DNA of 64,000 bases from an uncultured Kordia sp. (GCF_947496985.1 NZ_CANMEZ010000002.1:186001-250000); one strand, 5' to 3'. Positions 27,234 through 36,708 are shown, numbered from the stretch's first letter. Program-made: numbers and translations. The notes: a model not told the origin generated them from the letters alone.

Positions 27234-29249
27234 TTATATTTTTTTCAATACTACTTTTTCTTGTTCTTTTTCCACAAGTATTCTGTAAAGTTCTCTTAAT
27301 GCACTGTATTTATCAGGTGGAATTACTGCTGAGTTTATTTCTTTTAATACAACGACACTTATTCCAGTAGGCGTTTTTGTTATTTTGAAAGAATACGAAC
27401 CTAAGTTGTCTGGCAAGCGGATTGTTGTCATTTTTGGTAATGATTCTATTTCATATCCTTCAGGTATGTTTATATTCATCATTACTTTCCGTTTCCAAGG
27501 ATATCCAAAGTCAACTGGATATACTCTTTCTTCACTTTTGAATGGATTTTCTGTTGTTGCTAGGTATAATAATGGTGAAAAGTAGAGTTTGTCTCCAATT
27601 ATTTCGGCTTGTGCTTCTTTTGAAAACGCGTACGATTCTAATATTGGTTTACCCATCTTGAGCACATTTTTCACGGTATATTCTTCTATTTCTATATCGC
27701 CAATTGCGTTTTCTAGTTTCTCTAAGTAATCTTCTTTTTCAACACGTGCATATGCGTTTCTGAATGCTAATGCATTGTGAGATGTAAATTGTGTACGCTG
27801 TTTTCCTTCAACATCTCCGGTATTATTTAGAGTGATGTTCATGGTTGTTGTTTCTAAGGCGCTTTTTTTAGGCATTAAGCTAATTTGCGTCCAACTTCCA
27901 TCTTTACGAATTAGTCTTCCAATCCAGTTGAGCGCTCGCATTGGTAATATATTCGGCTCACCGTAGTAGTTTGTTGCATCTAATAGAATGACTGCATTTT
28001 CTATTTCTATTGCCGTAATAACATAGTTAAATCCATTTATTGTTGGAAACATATTTATTCCATGTCGTCTTGTACTTAGTAATACAGGATTTGCTTGTAC
28101 ACCAGCATATCGCAACATTGCTGTTAACATTAGATTCATGTCAGCTACATTCCCTGTTTTTTCTTTGTAAGCTTTTTTAACACCTATATCTGTATATTTA
28201 CCATAGTTACCATTCCATTTTATCTTGTTTTGAACATAACTATAGATTTTAGCCGCACGTACCATCATATTTGATTCTCCTTCTATTAAAGCATCAATAT
28301 CGTCTTTAAAATAGGAACTCTTTCCTAGCTGTTCCCCAAAGTTTTCACTTCTATAGATTGTACGCACAATGTCATCCCAAGTACGTGTATTGTATTGTAC
28401 AGGTTCATTTGGCATTGCTACTTGGATCAATTCAAATTTCACAGCACTGCGATAATTGTTAATATTACTTACATATTTCTCTTCTTTTAAAGCAGGCACA
28501 TTTTCTAAAGCATACTCTATTTTGTTATATTCAACATCTAATTTATCTTCATGAAATGTTGTTTTTGTGCTACTAAATCCTCCATTATTTGATCTCGTTT
28601 TTGAACGAAATATGATTTGTTTGGTCAACGCAGATTCTTCAGGCTTTATCATGTAATATCCCTTATAATGTTTTTTGAAGGTATAATATTGAGGTGTTTC
28701 AAAGGTTACTTCAATTTTATTTAGTGGAATATTGTATTGAAACAGGTATTCATTAATATCTGAAACAAAAGGCGATGTAAACTTGTATTCATATTCAACA
28801 ACACTACCTTCTTTAATGTTTGGCATGGTTATTTTTTCTAGATCAATATTTTCAGAAACATGTTCTTTGAAAATTCCATCACTTCGTAGTTTCGTTTTTT
28901 CTACTTTTCCATCTACCACATTATATGTATATCCTTTTAGATCACTTATTTTTTCTCTTGTACTATTTCGTCTGTATAAACGCATTTCATGATTTGCCCA
29001 ATTGAAACCATCTTTGTTGTATATTTTTATACGTCTGTGTACTGTTGTTTCTACTTGAAATCCTTTTCGTTGAATGTATCGGATTTCTGTTCGGATTTTA
29101 TTGTAAAGCATTGCTGCGTTTGCGTCAGCTTCTAATGGGTGTTTTGATTCTTCTAGTTCGGCTATAGATACTTTACCAAATTTGAAGTTTTGTGCTGTTA
29201 CGAACGTAATGTTTAGCAATGCAAATACGATTAGAATGTATGTTTTCAT
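27234..29249 (-). CDS. Exported DUF3857/transglutaminase-like protein
   Basis: The 671-residue protein has a signal peptide (MKTYILIVFALLNITFVTAQ), an N-terminal DUF3857 region (about 55-220), a transglutaminase-like region (about 300-400; the catalytic Cys position appears as GNVADMN, so it is probably lost here), and a C-terminal beta domain. Such proteins are common in Bacteroidota, and their function is unclear. It is followed by its own terminator and lies 39 bases after a second family member (29289-31196), so the pair is a tandem duplication that has diverged. Confidence 0.85.
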   Translation of the reverse strand: MKTYILIVFALLNITFVTAQNFKFGKVSIAELEESKHPLEADANAAMLYNKIRTEIRYIQRKGFQVETTVHRRIKIYNKDGFNWANHEMRLYRRNSTREKISDLKGYTYNVVDGKVEKTKLRSDGIFKEHVSENIDLEKITMPNIKEGSVVEYEYKFTSPFVSDINEYLFQYNIPLNKIEVTFETPQYYTFKKHYKGYYMIKPEESALTKQIIFRSKTRSNNGGFSSTKTTFHEDKLDVEYNKIEYALENVPALKEEKYVSNINNYRSAVKFELIQVAMPNEPVQYNTRTWDDIVRTIYRSENFGEQLGKSSYFKDDIDALIEGESNMMVRAAKIYSYVQNKIKWNGNYGKYTDIGVKKAYKEKTGNVADMNLMLTAMLRYAGVQANPVLLSTRRHGINMFPTINGFNYVITAIEIENAVILLDATNYYGEPNILPMRALNWIGRLIRKDGSWTQISLMPKKSALETTTMNITLNNTGDVEGKQRTQFTSHNALAFRNAYARVEKEDYLEKLENAIGDIEIEEYTVKNVLKMGKPILESYAFSKEAQAEIIGDKLYFSPLLYLATTENPFKSEERVYPVDFGYPWKRKVMMNINIPEGYEIESLPKMTTIRLPDNLGSYSFKITKTPTGISVVVLKEINSAVIPPDKYSALRELYRILVEKEQEKVVLKKI

Positions 29250-29288
29250 TTATATGTAAGATGTAATGAGTATTGTTGTGAGAGAGTA

Positions 29289-31196
29289 TTATTTTTTGAC
29301 TAAAACTACTTTTGAGTTGTCAAATTTTACGATTTTCTTGATGAATTTTCGATAGTTATTATATTCTTCTTTTGGATATTCTCCATCCGATATTTTGATA
29401 GATCGTTTATATACTAAGGTTTGATCATCTTTTTGTGTAACACTGAATGAATATGCTCCAAATTTATCTTCTAAAACTATGCTATTAGGAAGTGCCTCAA
29501 TTTTGTAATCGCTTGGCAACTTAATTTCATAACTATCTACATCATAGAAACCTCTTGAGATTTTGAGAGGAAATTTTCGATTTCGATACCGATCAGGAAT
29601 GCTATTGTATTTGTTTAATGCGTTTGGCGCGAATAAGATTCTATCTCCTGTTTTTACTGCGTATCCTTCAGCTTTGAATTTTACTTTTTCTGTAAATACG
29701 ATGTTTTCTTTATCATTTTCATGAATGATTTCGTCAATGGAAATGTTATTGATGTTTCGCCAATATTTTTTGTAGTGTTTGTCTTTGTCTGATTCAGATC
29801 TATCTTCTAAGTAATAACGATTACTATACTGAATTCCTTCTGTAGTAACAGTTACATTTACATCAAGACCTCCATCATTAGTTAACGTATACGAACCTGT
29901 AGTTTTTTGAAAATTTTCATCAGTTTCGTATTTTTTGGTACGTTTTATTTTTCCACCTTCAGGAGTAATCAACAATACGTTTCTGTTATCTGTAAAGTCA
30001 CCTATGTAACCAAAAGGCATTTTCTGACTTGTACATTCTAACCAAATATCACCACCTTTATTTGGAATATTTAAGATGACATGATTTCCTTGTCCAAGCG
30101 AAGCAAAATCACTGTATAAGTCTACAATTTCGTCTCCTGCATGTACAACTGTATAATATGATTCTACACCTGCAATTTTTAGCAACGCCATCATGTAGTT
30201 TGATAATCCTTTACAATCGCCATAACTAACTTTATCTACTTCATCCGCTGGAATTGGTTGATAACCGCCAATACCTACTTGCACACTAATGTAGCGTGTT
30301 TTGTTTTGCATGAATTCATAGATTATTTTTGCTTTTTCTTTATCAGAAGTAGCATTTGCTATTAAATTCAGAATTTCATTTTTTGTTGCCTCATCAACTC
30401 TTGAACGTCCTTGAATTAAGTTTTTATACGTCCAGATTCCGAAATCGTTCCAATCATTTACTTCTGCTTTTATTCCTTCATAACTGAATTTGTTAAGTGC
30501 TAAATACGCTCTTGGTTTTAATGCTGTTTCTGAAGGACTGTACGATTCCGATTTGATTCCTGCAATGTTTTCTATCACGTATGTTAGTTTTCCAGGAGCA
30601 TCATTCATTACAACGTCAAACTTTTCCAAGTTGAGCTCTTTTTTATGTACTGTATACGATTGTGGATAATGTAAAGTATAAGTGCTTTTTTCTACTCCAA
30701 GATAGTATTCTACAGGGCTAAAAACTGGTAAGTGCGCTGTATTTTTTGTTTGTATTGTACTTGTAAATACCGCTGTAAAAGGATATGCAACTGGTGTGTA
30801 ATCTAAATATTTTACACGAGAGTCTGAGTATAGCGTTGAACCTTCAACAGCACTTACATCTTTGAAATCACGTTCGCGAATTTTCTTGATTTGCTTTCCA
30901 AATTTGTCATAAATTTTCACCTCAGCTTTTTTTACTTTGATATCATCATCGTACCAAACGACAGCTCTGATTTTGTGCAAGCCGTTTTCGTTTAAAACAG
31001 TGACAATTCGTTTTCTAGACGTTTCTAAATCGTTGATTGCTTTCACATCAACATTCATTTCATCTAATCGTACAACAGCATTTGCGTTTTTTGTAAGTTC
31101 TTGTGGAAGCGTTAGATAAGTTGTGAGATTATCTTGTGAGAATACAAGATTGCTGTTCAGTAATAAAATAATTACATACAATAATTTTGTGCGCAT
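29289..31196 (-). CDS. Exported DUF3857/transglutaminase-like protein
   Basis: Second, 635-residue member of the pair. It has the signal peptide MRTKLLYVIILLLNSNLVFS, a DUF3857 region and a transglutaminase-like core in which the catalytic motif looks intact (KVSYGDCKGLSNYM with the Cys, then a later His in GQGNHVILN and Asp-containing segment). It is therefore the better candidate for an active enzyme of the two. It starts upstream of 27234 on the same strand and is probably co-transcribed. Confidence 0.86.
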   Translation of the reverse strand: MRTKLLYVIILLLNSNLVFSQDNLTTYLTLPQELTKNANAVVRLDEMNVDVKAINDLETSRKRIVTVLNENGLHKIRAVVWYDDDIKVKKAEVKIYDKFGKQIKKIRERDFKDVSAVEGSTLYSDSRVKYLDYTPVAYPFTAVFTSTIQTKNTAHLPVFSPVEYYLGVEKSTYTLHYPQSYTVHKKELNLEKFDVVMNDAPGKLTYVIENIAGIKSESYSPSETALKPRAYLALNKFSYEGIKAEVNDWNDFGIWTYKNLIQGRSRVDEATKNEILNLIANATSDKEKAKIIYEFMQNKTRYISVQVGIGGYQPIPADEVDKVSYGDCKGLSNYMMALLKIAGVESYYTVVHAGDEIVDLYSDFASLGQGNHVILNIPNKGGDIWLECTSQKMPFGYIGDFTDNRNVLLITPEGGKIKRTKKYETDENFQKTTGSYTLTNDGGLDVNVTVTTEGIQYSNRYYLEDRSESDKDKHYKKYWRNINNISIDEIIHENDKENIVFTEKVKFKAEGYAVKTGDRILFAPNALNKYNSIPDRYRNRKFPLKISRGFYDVDSYEIKLPSDYKIEALPNSIVLEDKFGAYSFSVTQKDDQTLVYKRSIKISDGEYPKEEYNNYRKFIKKIVKFDNSKVVLVKK

Positions 31197-31306
31197 ACAT
31201 ATATGTTTTCTGTAAAAAATCTAGGGAATGACTACACGAATATAGTAAAAGATATTAATTCACCTACAAATTAATTGATAAGCGTTAAAAAAAGTTATAA
31301 ACGTTG

Positions 31307-31759
31307 CTATTCTTTGTTTTTTGTATCAATACTAATGGTTACGGGACCGTCATTTAATAGTCGAACTTTCATGTCAGCTCCAAAGATTCCTGTTTGTACT
31401 TTTATGTGTATGTCTTTTTCTAATTGTGTTACAAACGCTTCGTACAAAGGAATAGCAATATCAGGTTTTGCCGCTTTAATATAACTTGGGCGATTTCCTT
31501 TTTTTGTACTAGCATGCAATGTAAACTGACTTACAACAATGACTTCTCCTTTGATGTCTATTAAAGAGGTATTCATTACACCATTTTCATCACCAAAGAT
31601 GCGAAGTTTGGATATTTTAGCAGATAACCAAGTAATGTCTTCATGTGTATCTTCGGGTTCTATCCCTAGAAGAATTAAGAGTCCATGACCAATATTCGCT
31701 ACTTTTTTTTCTTCAACGGTAACACTTGCTTCTGAAACTCTTTGAATTACAGCTCTCAT
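31307..31759 (-). CDS. dtd: D-aminoacyl-tRNA deacylase Dtd
   Basis: Removes D-amino acids mischarged on tRNA. The 150-residue length is typical, and both signature motifs are present: SQFTLHA near residues 77-83 and NDGPVTISIDT at the C-terminus. MRAVIQRVSEASVTVE is the classic N-terminus. It follows rsgA with a two-base gap. Confidence 0.96.
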   Translation of the reverse strand: MRAVIQRVSEASVTVEEKKVANIGHGLLILLGIEPEDTHEDITWLSAKISKLRIFGDENGVMNTSLIDIKGEVIVVSQFTLHASTKKGNRPSYIKAAKPDIAIPLYEAFVTQLEKDIHIKVQTGIFGADMKVRLLNDGPVTISIDTKNKE

Positions 31760-31760
31760 T

Positions 31761-32714
31761 TTATTGTTCTTTGAATTCGTCTACGCGATAGTTGTTTTCA
31801 TCACCTTCTATGATTTGCAAATAACTTTTATAACGTGACCAAGCAATTTCGCCTTCGTCTACAGCATCTTTTATAGCACATTTTGGTTCTTCTATGTGAA
31901 TGCAGTCATTGAATTTACATTCATTCTTTAATGCTAAAAATTCTGGAAAATAATCGCCGATTTCTTCTTTTTCCATATCTACAATTCCAAAACCTTTGAT
32001 TCCTGGCGTATCAATTATTTTTGCACCAAATTCTAAATCGAACATTTCAGCAAACGTAGTTGTATGCTGTCCTTGCTTGTGTTGCTCAGAGATTTCTTTG
32101 GTTTTTAGATTTAATTCAGGTGCAATTGCATTAACCAAAGTAGATTTTCCAACACCAGAATGTCCTGCAAACATACTTACCGTATCTTTCATTCGTTCTT
32201 TGATGGCTTCAACGTTTTGTTTCTCTTTCGCTGAGATTTCAATACATTCATATCCGATACTTTCGTAGATATCTTTGAGATATAATACTTCTGCTCTACG
32301 TTCAATTTCTGTGTATGAATCAATTTTATTGAATGTTAACACACATGGAATCGAATATGCTTCAGCTGTTACGAGAAAACGATCTATGAAACTTGGAAAT
32401 GTTGGAGGATTGTCAACTGTAATTAATAAAAATACCTGATCAATATTGGAAGCAATGATATGTGTTTGCTTGGAAAGGTTTACAGATTTTCGAATGATGT
32501 AGTTTTTCCGATCAAAAATTTCATCAATGATTCCTGTTTCTGTATTGTTTTTGGTTTCAAGCGTAAAGTTCACTTTATCTCCAACCGCAATAGGATTGGT
32601 GCTTTTGATTCCTTTGAGTCTGAATTTACCTTTTATTCTACACTCATATTCTTTTCCTTCTTTGGTTTTTACCAAATACCAACTTCCCGTAGATTTATAA
32701 ACAGTTCCTATCAT
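31761..32714 (-). CDS. rsgA: Ribosome small subunit-dependent GTPase RsgA
   Basis: Circularly permuted GTPase that acts in 30S maturation. The start is set at the second Met (MIGTVYKSTGSWY, 32714), since homologues start there; an earlier Met lies at 32729. The protein has an N-terminal OB fold, then G4 TFNKID, G1 GHSGVGKST, G3 DTPGI, and a C-terminal zinc-binding knot (CKFNDCIHIEEPKCA). It forms a two-gene operon with dtd. Confidence 0.96.
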   Translation of the reverse strand: MIGTVYKSTGSWYLVKTKEGKEYECRIKGKFRLKGIKSTNPIAVGDKVNFTLETKNNTETGIIDEIFDRKNYIIRKSVNLSKQTHIIASNIDQVFLLITVDNPPTFPSFIDRFLVTAEAYSIPCVLTFNKIDSYTEIERRAEVLYLKDIYESIGYECIEISAKEKQNVEAIKERMKDTVSMFAGHSGVGKSTLVNAIAPELNLKTKEISEQHKQGQHTTTFAEMFDLEFGAKIIDTPGIKGFGIVDMEKEEIGDYFPEFLALKNECKFNDCIHIEEPKCAIKDAVDEGEIAWSRYKSYLQIIEGDENNYRVDEFKEQ

Positions 32715-32809
32715 TGGGACAAAGATCAAGATTATTCTTAAAAAAACAAAGGGTTATCATACAGGTTTTCAACACTATTATAATAATGTTAAGTACGGAG
32801 TTCCTGTAA

Positions 32810-32838
32810 TTGTCTCCTTGTTTAATATATGTATATTG
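32810..32838 (+). promoter_or_regulatory. Bacteroidetes-type promoter of the 44-residue peptide gene
   Basis: TTG at 32810-32812 and TATATTG at 32832-32838 are separated by exactly 19 bases, close to the TTG-N19-TAnnTTTG consensus. The ATG is at 32866, giving a short leader of about 20 bases. Confidence 0.65.
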
Positions 32839-32865
32839 TTGTGTTAACCATAAAAAAATATTCTT

Positions 32866-33000
32866 ATGTTAGAAAACATTTTAAAATTAAAAGGAGTAAA
32901 CGCACTAACAAAAATAAAACAAAATCAAATTGTTGGTCAGTTTAGTAGCCGTAGCAGTCCTTTATGTCAAGATGGAAGCTGTAACAGCAAGACAAACTAA
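32866..33000 (+). CDS. Small putative secreted peptide, 44 residues
   Basis: Reading the plus strand gives MLENILKLKGVNALTKIKQN and then QIVGQ before a short Ser/Cys tail (SSPLC, then GSCNS). The N-terminus closely resembles Bacteroidota bacteriocin-like leaders of the MLxNILxLxGVxxLxKxxQ type, which usually end in Gly-Gly; here the pair is replaced by VGQ. Two Cys lie in the tail. It has its own promoter and a strong terminator. The function is not known and the assignment rests on the leader pattern. Confidence 0.65.
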   Translation: MLENILKLKGVNALTKIKQNQIVGQFSSRSSPLCQDGSCNSKTN

Positions 33001-33070
33001 CTAAAAAACAGCCTATCTTTTTGGGACACTTTGTTAATAGTTGAAGTTAGAAAATTATTGATATTCAACA

Positions 33071-33108
33071 AAAAAGCCATCTCAATTATGAATTTGAGAT
33101 GGCTTTTT
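33071..33108. terminator. Bidirectional terminator
   Basis: A 15-bp perfect stem (33071-33085 with 33094-33108, core GCCATCTCAA) is flanked by A- and T-runs. It serves the 44-residue peptide gene on plus and the 33126 gene on minus. Confidence 0.88.
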
Positions 33109-33125
33109 CTATTTTTTAGTTTGAA

Positions 33126-34772
33126 TTACTTTTTAATTTGCATTCTTCCTAATTTGTCTTTTGATTTTCTAGACGCATAAATGATATAATCATTTGGTCC
33201 TTTTCTATAGTAAACTCCTGGTCTGATAACTAGTTGATTTTTTTGAACTTCTTCTGGATCTATTCGTGTAATTTTTCCTTGATCATCAAAAACAAACGCA
33301 GTTGGAATTGCTTTGTTGTAGTTTCCTAACTTTCTAATTTCTTCAATATCCGTTACACCAATATTCTTTTTGTTATCATTAAAAACAACCGTTAATTGTC
33401 CATCTTCATAAATAGGAATTGCACTTAAATATTCTGGACCTCTACCTGCAACAGCAATTGGAATTGAGATTCCAACTCCTACTGAAAAATTATTTCCGCC
33501 AGCAAAACCAAAAATTCCTAATGAAAATACTGAGAAACCTGCCTTTTGCTTTTTAGGAATTACATTTGTCCATGCAATGCTTCCGTCTTGATTTAGCGAT
33601 GTAACAATTATTTCATTGTTAATATATACTATTGGCTGTACAGCTAAGGGGCCAATTCCTTGACTTCTTCCTACGATGATTTCTTGATATTCCGATAGTA
33701 AAAACAATCCACCATCTTCTTTTTCAATAAGACTGTGTGTTTTGTATAATGGTTTTACATCTTTATCTTTTTTGGCTCTACGCTCTCCTATTAATTTTAC
33801 TTTGGTTTCGTAATCGAATTTATTAAATTTTAAGTTCGTTACTTCATTCGTTTTCACATCAATAGTTCCTGCATAAATACCTCTTAGTTTTTTGTGTGCT
33901 TTTCCATTTTTTCGAACACCTGAATAAAACCCTACTAAATGCAATACATCTTTGTTAGTCGCCAATAATTCACAATTGATTACTTCTCTGTTTGTAAAAT
34001 CGATTTTGATGATTTCTTTTGCATATCCATTTTCTTTTTTGAATGCATGCACTTCAAATTTTTCAATGTTTTTCTTCTTTTTACGATCTCTGTAACTTTC
34101 GTTTATCACAATAAAAATATCATCATAAACACTTACGTCGAAATCAGCAATATTGAATTCTAAATCTCTTCTATCTTCAAACGGAACTGTTTCCAAGTTT
34201 GTCATTTCCGCTTCAAGATTTTCATTGAATAATTTTACTTCATATTGTACTTCTTCTTTTTTATCAAAATAAGCTGCATGCATAATTAGTAAACGATCTC
34301 CTGTTGGTGATTCTTTAAAATAAAAAGCGCCTCTTTCTCTTTTCTTCGTTACTTTAGTATTGAATAATATCTGTCCTTTTTTAGAAAGTTTTCCATCTAC
34401 AGATATTGGAAATCCTACTAAATGATTTTCTTTTGCTTTTCTATCATATAAACTTCCAAACGCATATATTTTATTACCAATAACAATAATATCTTCAAAC
34501 GTAAGGTCTTTTCCTTTGTATTCTGAGAATTCAACTTGCTGCGTCCCTAGTACTTCCATTTTATCAGCGCTAAACATTTTTAGGAAATACTTCTTTTTTC
34601 CTTTACGCGCTAAAGTGTAAATTTTACCATTAAGTTCTCCTGCAATACGAACAATCTTTTCTTTATCTTCCTTAATTTCTTGTCCATAAGAAATACTAAT
34701 AGGACCTAATTTTCCTTGTGCATTTAAGTTTAATACAAAAAGGAAAAGCAATACGCGTAAAATGTGTTTCAT
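33126..34772 (-). CDS. Large exported protein of unknown function
   Basis: I do not recognise the family. The 548-residue protein starts with a signal peptide (MKHILRVLLFLFVLNLNAQ) and continues with alternating beta-rich segments rich in Lys, Asp and Glu (KIYTLARKGKKKYFLKM, LFNENLEAEM), resembling a propeller-like or WD-like extracellular domain. A glycine-rich hydrophobic stretch (GIFGFAGGNNFSVGVGISIP) lies near residue 420-440. There is no T9SS sorting domain. It is monocistronic. Confidence 0.72.
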   Translation of the reverse strand: MKHILRVLLFLFVLNLNAQGKLGPISISYGQEIKEDKEKIVRIAGELNGKIYTLARKGKKKYFLKMFSADKMEVLGTQQVEFSEYKGKDLTFEDIIVIGNKIYAFGSLYDRKAKENHLVGFPISVDGKLSKKGQILFNTKVTKKRERGAFYFKESPTGDRLLIMHAAYFDKKEEVQYEVKLFNENLEAEMTNLETVPFEDRRDLEFNIADFDVSVYDDIFIVINESYRDRKKKKNIEKFEVHAFKKENGYAKEIIKIDFTNREVINCELLATNKDVLHLVGFYSGVRKNGKAHKKLRGIYAGTIDVKTNEVTNLKFNKFDYETKVKLIGERRAKKDKDVKPLYKTHSLIEKEDGGLFLLSEYQEIIVGRSQGIGPLAVQPIVYINNEIIVTSLNQDGSIAWTNVIPKKQKAGFSVFSLGIFGFAGGNNFSVGVGISIPIAVAGRGPEYLSAIPIYEDGQLTVVFNDNKKNIGVTDIEEIRKLGNYNKAIPTAFVFDDQGKITRIDPEEVQKNQLVIRPGVYYRKGPNDYIIYASRKSKDKLGRMQIKK

Positions 34773-34919
34773 GTGTTTAATTATAATTTTAGGTTGTTGA
34801 ATTTTAAATTATTTTTTGTGGGAGTTGGCAAATGTATAGATAATTATAAGCTATCAAAAATAAACTTCACAAACGTAGTTAATTCTATATAAGCGTTGCT
34901 GTTAGGATATATCATTTTA

Positions 34920-34948
34920 TTGCGTATTTATAAATCATCAATAGGTTT
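34920..34948 (+). promoter_or_regulatory. Promoter of lipoprotein gene 35009 (type A element)
   Basis: TTG at 34920-34922, exactly 19 bases, then TAGGTTT at 34942. It shares the spacing and the downstream spacer text ATCAATAG with the three type A peptide promoters. The distance from TAG to ATG is 67 bases. Confidence 0.6.
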
Positions 34949-35008
34949 ATTAACATCTCATTGAGTAGTTAAGTAGTTTTGAAATCAATTATTTAAAATA
35001 ACATATTC

Positions 35009-35593
35009 ATGAAAAAGAGTTTACGACTACTAATTTATTTTACTGCCATTATTTTGCTTTTACCTGCCTGTAAAAGTGATGATGACACTAGCACATCTCC
35101 TATTGATTCTGCTGGCAAACTAATTTTTGACGGAGTTGAATATGCTATTGCAAAAGCAGTTTCATATACGGAAGCAAGACCTTCAACTCAAGATTACTTT
35201 TTTGACATTACTTTTTTAACTGCGAATACAGAAATTGGAATTAATGAAGATTTTCGAGGAGATGGAACTGTTTTCTCTTTTTCCTTTATTAATGAAACTA
35301 ATACTTTTTTAAGCAATGGAGAATATATGATCCCAACTTCTTCAACAGAAAATGTATTCGACATTTATTTTTGTGAGTTATTTATTGATTATGATTTTGC
35401 GCCTTCACTAGGAAGTTTTTCATATGATTTTAGTGCTCAAGTAGGTTATTATGATGTTACTCAAAATGCAACTGTTTTAATCAATAGAACTGAATCAACT
35501 TATGCGATTATTGGTTCAGGTGTTACAGATGATGGCCGTTCATTTTCTCTACAATACGCAGGAACTTTAGAAGTTGATCCTGATTCTGAATGA
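35009..35593 (+). CDS. Small lipoprotein of unknown function
   Basis: The 194-residue protein has a lipoprotein signal (MKKSLRLLIYFTAIILLLPAC, lipobox LPAC) followed by an acidic spacer (KSDDDTS), as for Bacteroidota surface or outer-membrane lipoproteins. The rest is beta-rich without a family I recognise. Its promoter matches the type A peptide promoters downstream, so it may be expressed with them; an immunity or sensing role would be speculation. A terminator follows at 35625. Confidence 0.7.
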   Translation: MKKSLRLLIYFTAIILLLPACKSDDDTSTSPIDSAGKLIFDGVEYAIAKAVSYTEARPSTQDYFFDITFLTANTEIGINEDFRGDGTVFSFSFINETNTFLSNGEYMIPTSSTENVFDIYFCELFIDYDFAPSLGSFSYDFSAQVGYYDVTQNATVLINRTESTYAIIGSGVTDDGRSFSLQYAGTLEVDPDSE

Positions 35594-35624
35594 ATTTCTA
35601 ACCTCTAATATTTTTCTTTCTAAG

Positions 35625-35654
35625 AAGAGCGATTGTAACTATTCGCTCTTTTTT
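35625..35654 (+). terminator. Terminator of lipoprotein gene 35009
   Basis: AAGAGCGA (35625-35632) pairs with TCGCTCTT (35643-35650) and is followed by T residues. Confidence 0.75.
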
Positions 35655-35686
35655 ATTGCGTTTTTATGAACCATCAATCACATTCA

Positions 35687-35717
35687 TTGATAGTTTATGA
35701 ACCCTCAATAGTGTTTC
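35687..35717 (+). promoter_or_regulatory. Type A promoter with inverted repeat, first peptide operon
   Basis: TTG 35687-35689, 19 bases, TAGTGTTTC 35709-35717. The half-sites TTGATAGTT and AACCCTCAA around a 4-base centre form an imperfect inverted repeat. A degenerate copy (TTG at 35656 and 19 bases to TCACATTC) lies just upstream. TAG to the ATG at 35777 is 68 bases. Confidence 0.75.
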
Positions 35718-35776
35718 TTTTTTCGATATAAATTTATTCCTTCTTTTGACTCATTATTAATTTAAAACTATACATG

Positions 35777-35971
35777 ATGAAAAAGCAACATGCAAAAAAT
35801 TTGAAATTAAATAAGAAGTCAATTGCTGATTTTAACTCTACTCAGCTAAAAGGTGGATTATCTGGTTGGTGTGGACCTTCTGAAGATGGACCTACACAAC
35901 ACAATCCTATGAACAGCTTATACAGATCAAGATGTATTAACTGTGAAGTAAGCATAGGAATACTTTGCTAA
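35777..35971 (+). CDS. Double-glycine leader peptide, first cluster, peptide 1
   Basis: Putative peptide precursor of 64 residues. There are two adjacent ATGs (35774 and 35777); the second fits the constant promoter-to-start distance of the family. The leader has KNLKLNKKSIADFN and ends LKGG; the core is SGWCGPSEDG then HNP, with C-terminal RCINC and a final Cys. It heads a tight operon with two more peptides (gaps of 42 and 24 bases). Modification is not known. Confidence 0.8.
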   Translation: MKKQHAKNLKLNKKSIADFNSTQLKGGLSGWCGPSEDGPTQHNPMNSLYRSRCINCEVSIGILC

Positions 35972-36013
35972 ACTACAATCGAAAAATAGTAACATTACAA
36001 ACTATAAAGTACT

Positions 36014-36259
36014 ATGAAAAAAAGAAAACTGAAGAGTTTAATACTAAATAAAAGATCGATATCTAATTTGGATGCAATGTCTTTTAATGGAGGTAGAGAA
36101 GCTTCTATACATGAAACAAATTGTGATTATTGTCCTGTAAATCCAGCTCCTGATGAACCTAACGATCCTGTCGAACCTGATGGTCCAAGAATCAGTGTAA
36201 ATAACTTTACCTGTACTACGTTACAAACTTTGAAAAGTAGACTTCTCTTATTATGCTAA
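36014..36259 (+). CDS. Double-glycine leader peptide, first cluster, peptide 2
   Basis: Putative peptide precursor of 81 residues. Leader MKKRKLKSLILNKRSISNLD ends NGG at residue 27. The core has TNCDYC, a Pro/Asp/Glu-rich middle (NPAPDEPNDPVEP) and a C-terminal SVNNFTCTTLQTL ending in a terminal Cys. The same core ends appear in peptide 4 (36709), so these two are paralogues. Second gene of the operon. Confidence 0.8.
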   Translation: MKKRKLKSLILNKRSISNLDAMSFNGGREASIHETNCDYCPVNPAPDEPNDPVEPDGPRISVNNFTCTTLQTLKSRLLLLC

Positions 36260-36283
36260 TTATAAACTTATAAATATTCTATT

Positions 36284-36526
36284 ATGAAAAAACAAAATGC
36301 AAAAATTTTAAAACTTAACAAAAATTCAATCTCTAACTTAAATCAAAATACCATAAAAGGAGGCTTACTCTCTATTTATTGGTGTAAAACAAAAAGACCT
36401 TGTGATGACGACGGAGGCGGAACTGTAGGAAATCCAGGCGGTCCTGTTGGACCAGGACCAGGAGATGGAGGAGACACAACTCTTATAGATAATACTGGAA
36501 TTGCATCAGGTTGTCCAATATGTTAA
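36284..36526 (+). CDS. Double-glycine leader peptide, first cluster, peptide 3
   Basis: Putative peptide precursor of 80 residues. Leader KILKLNKNSISNLN ends IKGG at residue 27. The core contains two Cys early, then a glycine/proline stretch (GGGTVGNPGGPVGPGPGDGG) and a terminal GCPIC. The collagen-like low-complexity part is unlike the other peptides. Last gene of the three-peptide operon. A small palindrome ATGTTAA-TTG-TTAACAT spans the stop codon (36522-36538). Confidence 0.78.
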   Translation: MKKQNAKILKLNKNSISNLNQNTIKGGLLSIYWCKTKRPCDDDGGGTVGNPGGPVGPGPGDGGDTTLIDNTGIASGCPIC

Positions 36527-36619
36527 TTGTTAACATAAATAATAATGCACGTTTTTAAATGAGCAATCAAAATTCTTTATAAATTATTGTACTTAAAAAC
36601 GATTCTTTATTTTTCACTA

Positions 36620-36650
36620 TTGACCATTGATGAATGGTCAATAGTGTTTC
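36620..36650 (+). promoter_or_regulatory. Type A promoter with perfect inverted repeat, peptide 4
   Basis: TTGACCATT (36620-36628) and AATGGTCAA (36633-36641) form a perfect 9-bp inverted repeat with a GATG centre. The first TTG doubles as the -33 element and TAGTGTTTC (36642-36650) follows as the -7 element after 19 bases. TAG to ATG is 67 bases. This is the clearest member of the group. Confidence 0.8.
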
Positions 36651-36708
36651 TTTTTTTGCAGTGAGATTCTTTCTTCTTTTGACGTTTATTAATCTTAAAC
36701 TATTCATA

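Noticed and set aside
36634-36708. N-terminal extension of peptide 4
   Set aside because: The extension lies over the promoter and inverted repeat, codes for a hydrophobic run with no leader pattern, and breaks the fixed promoter-to-start spacing.
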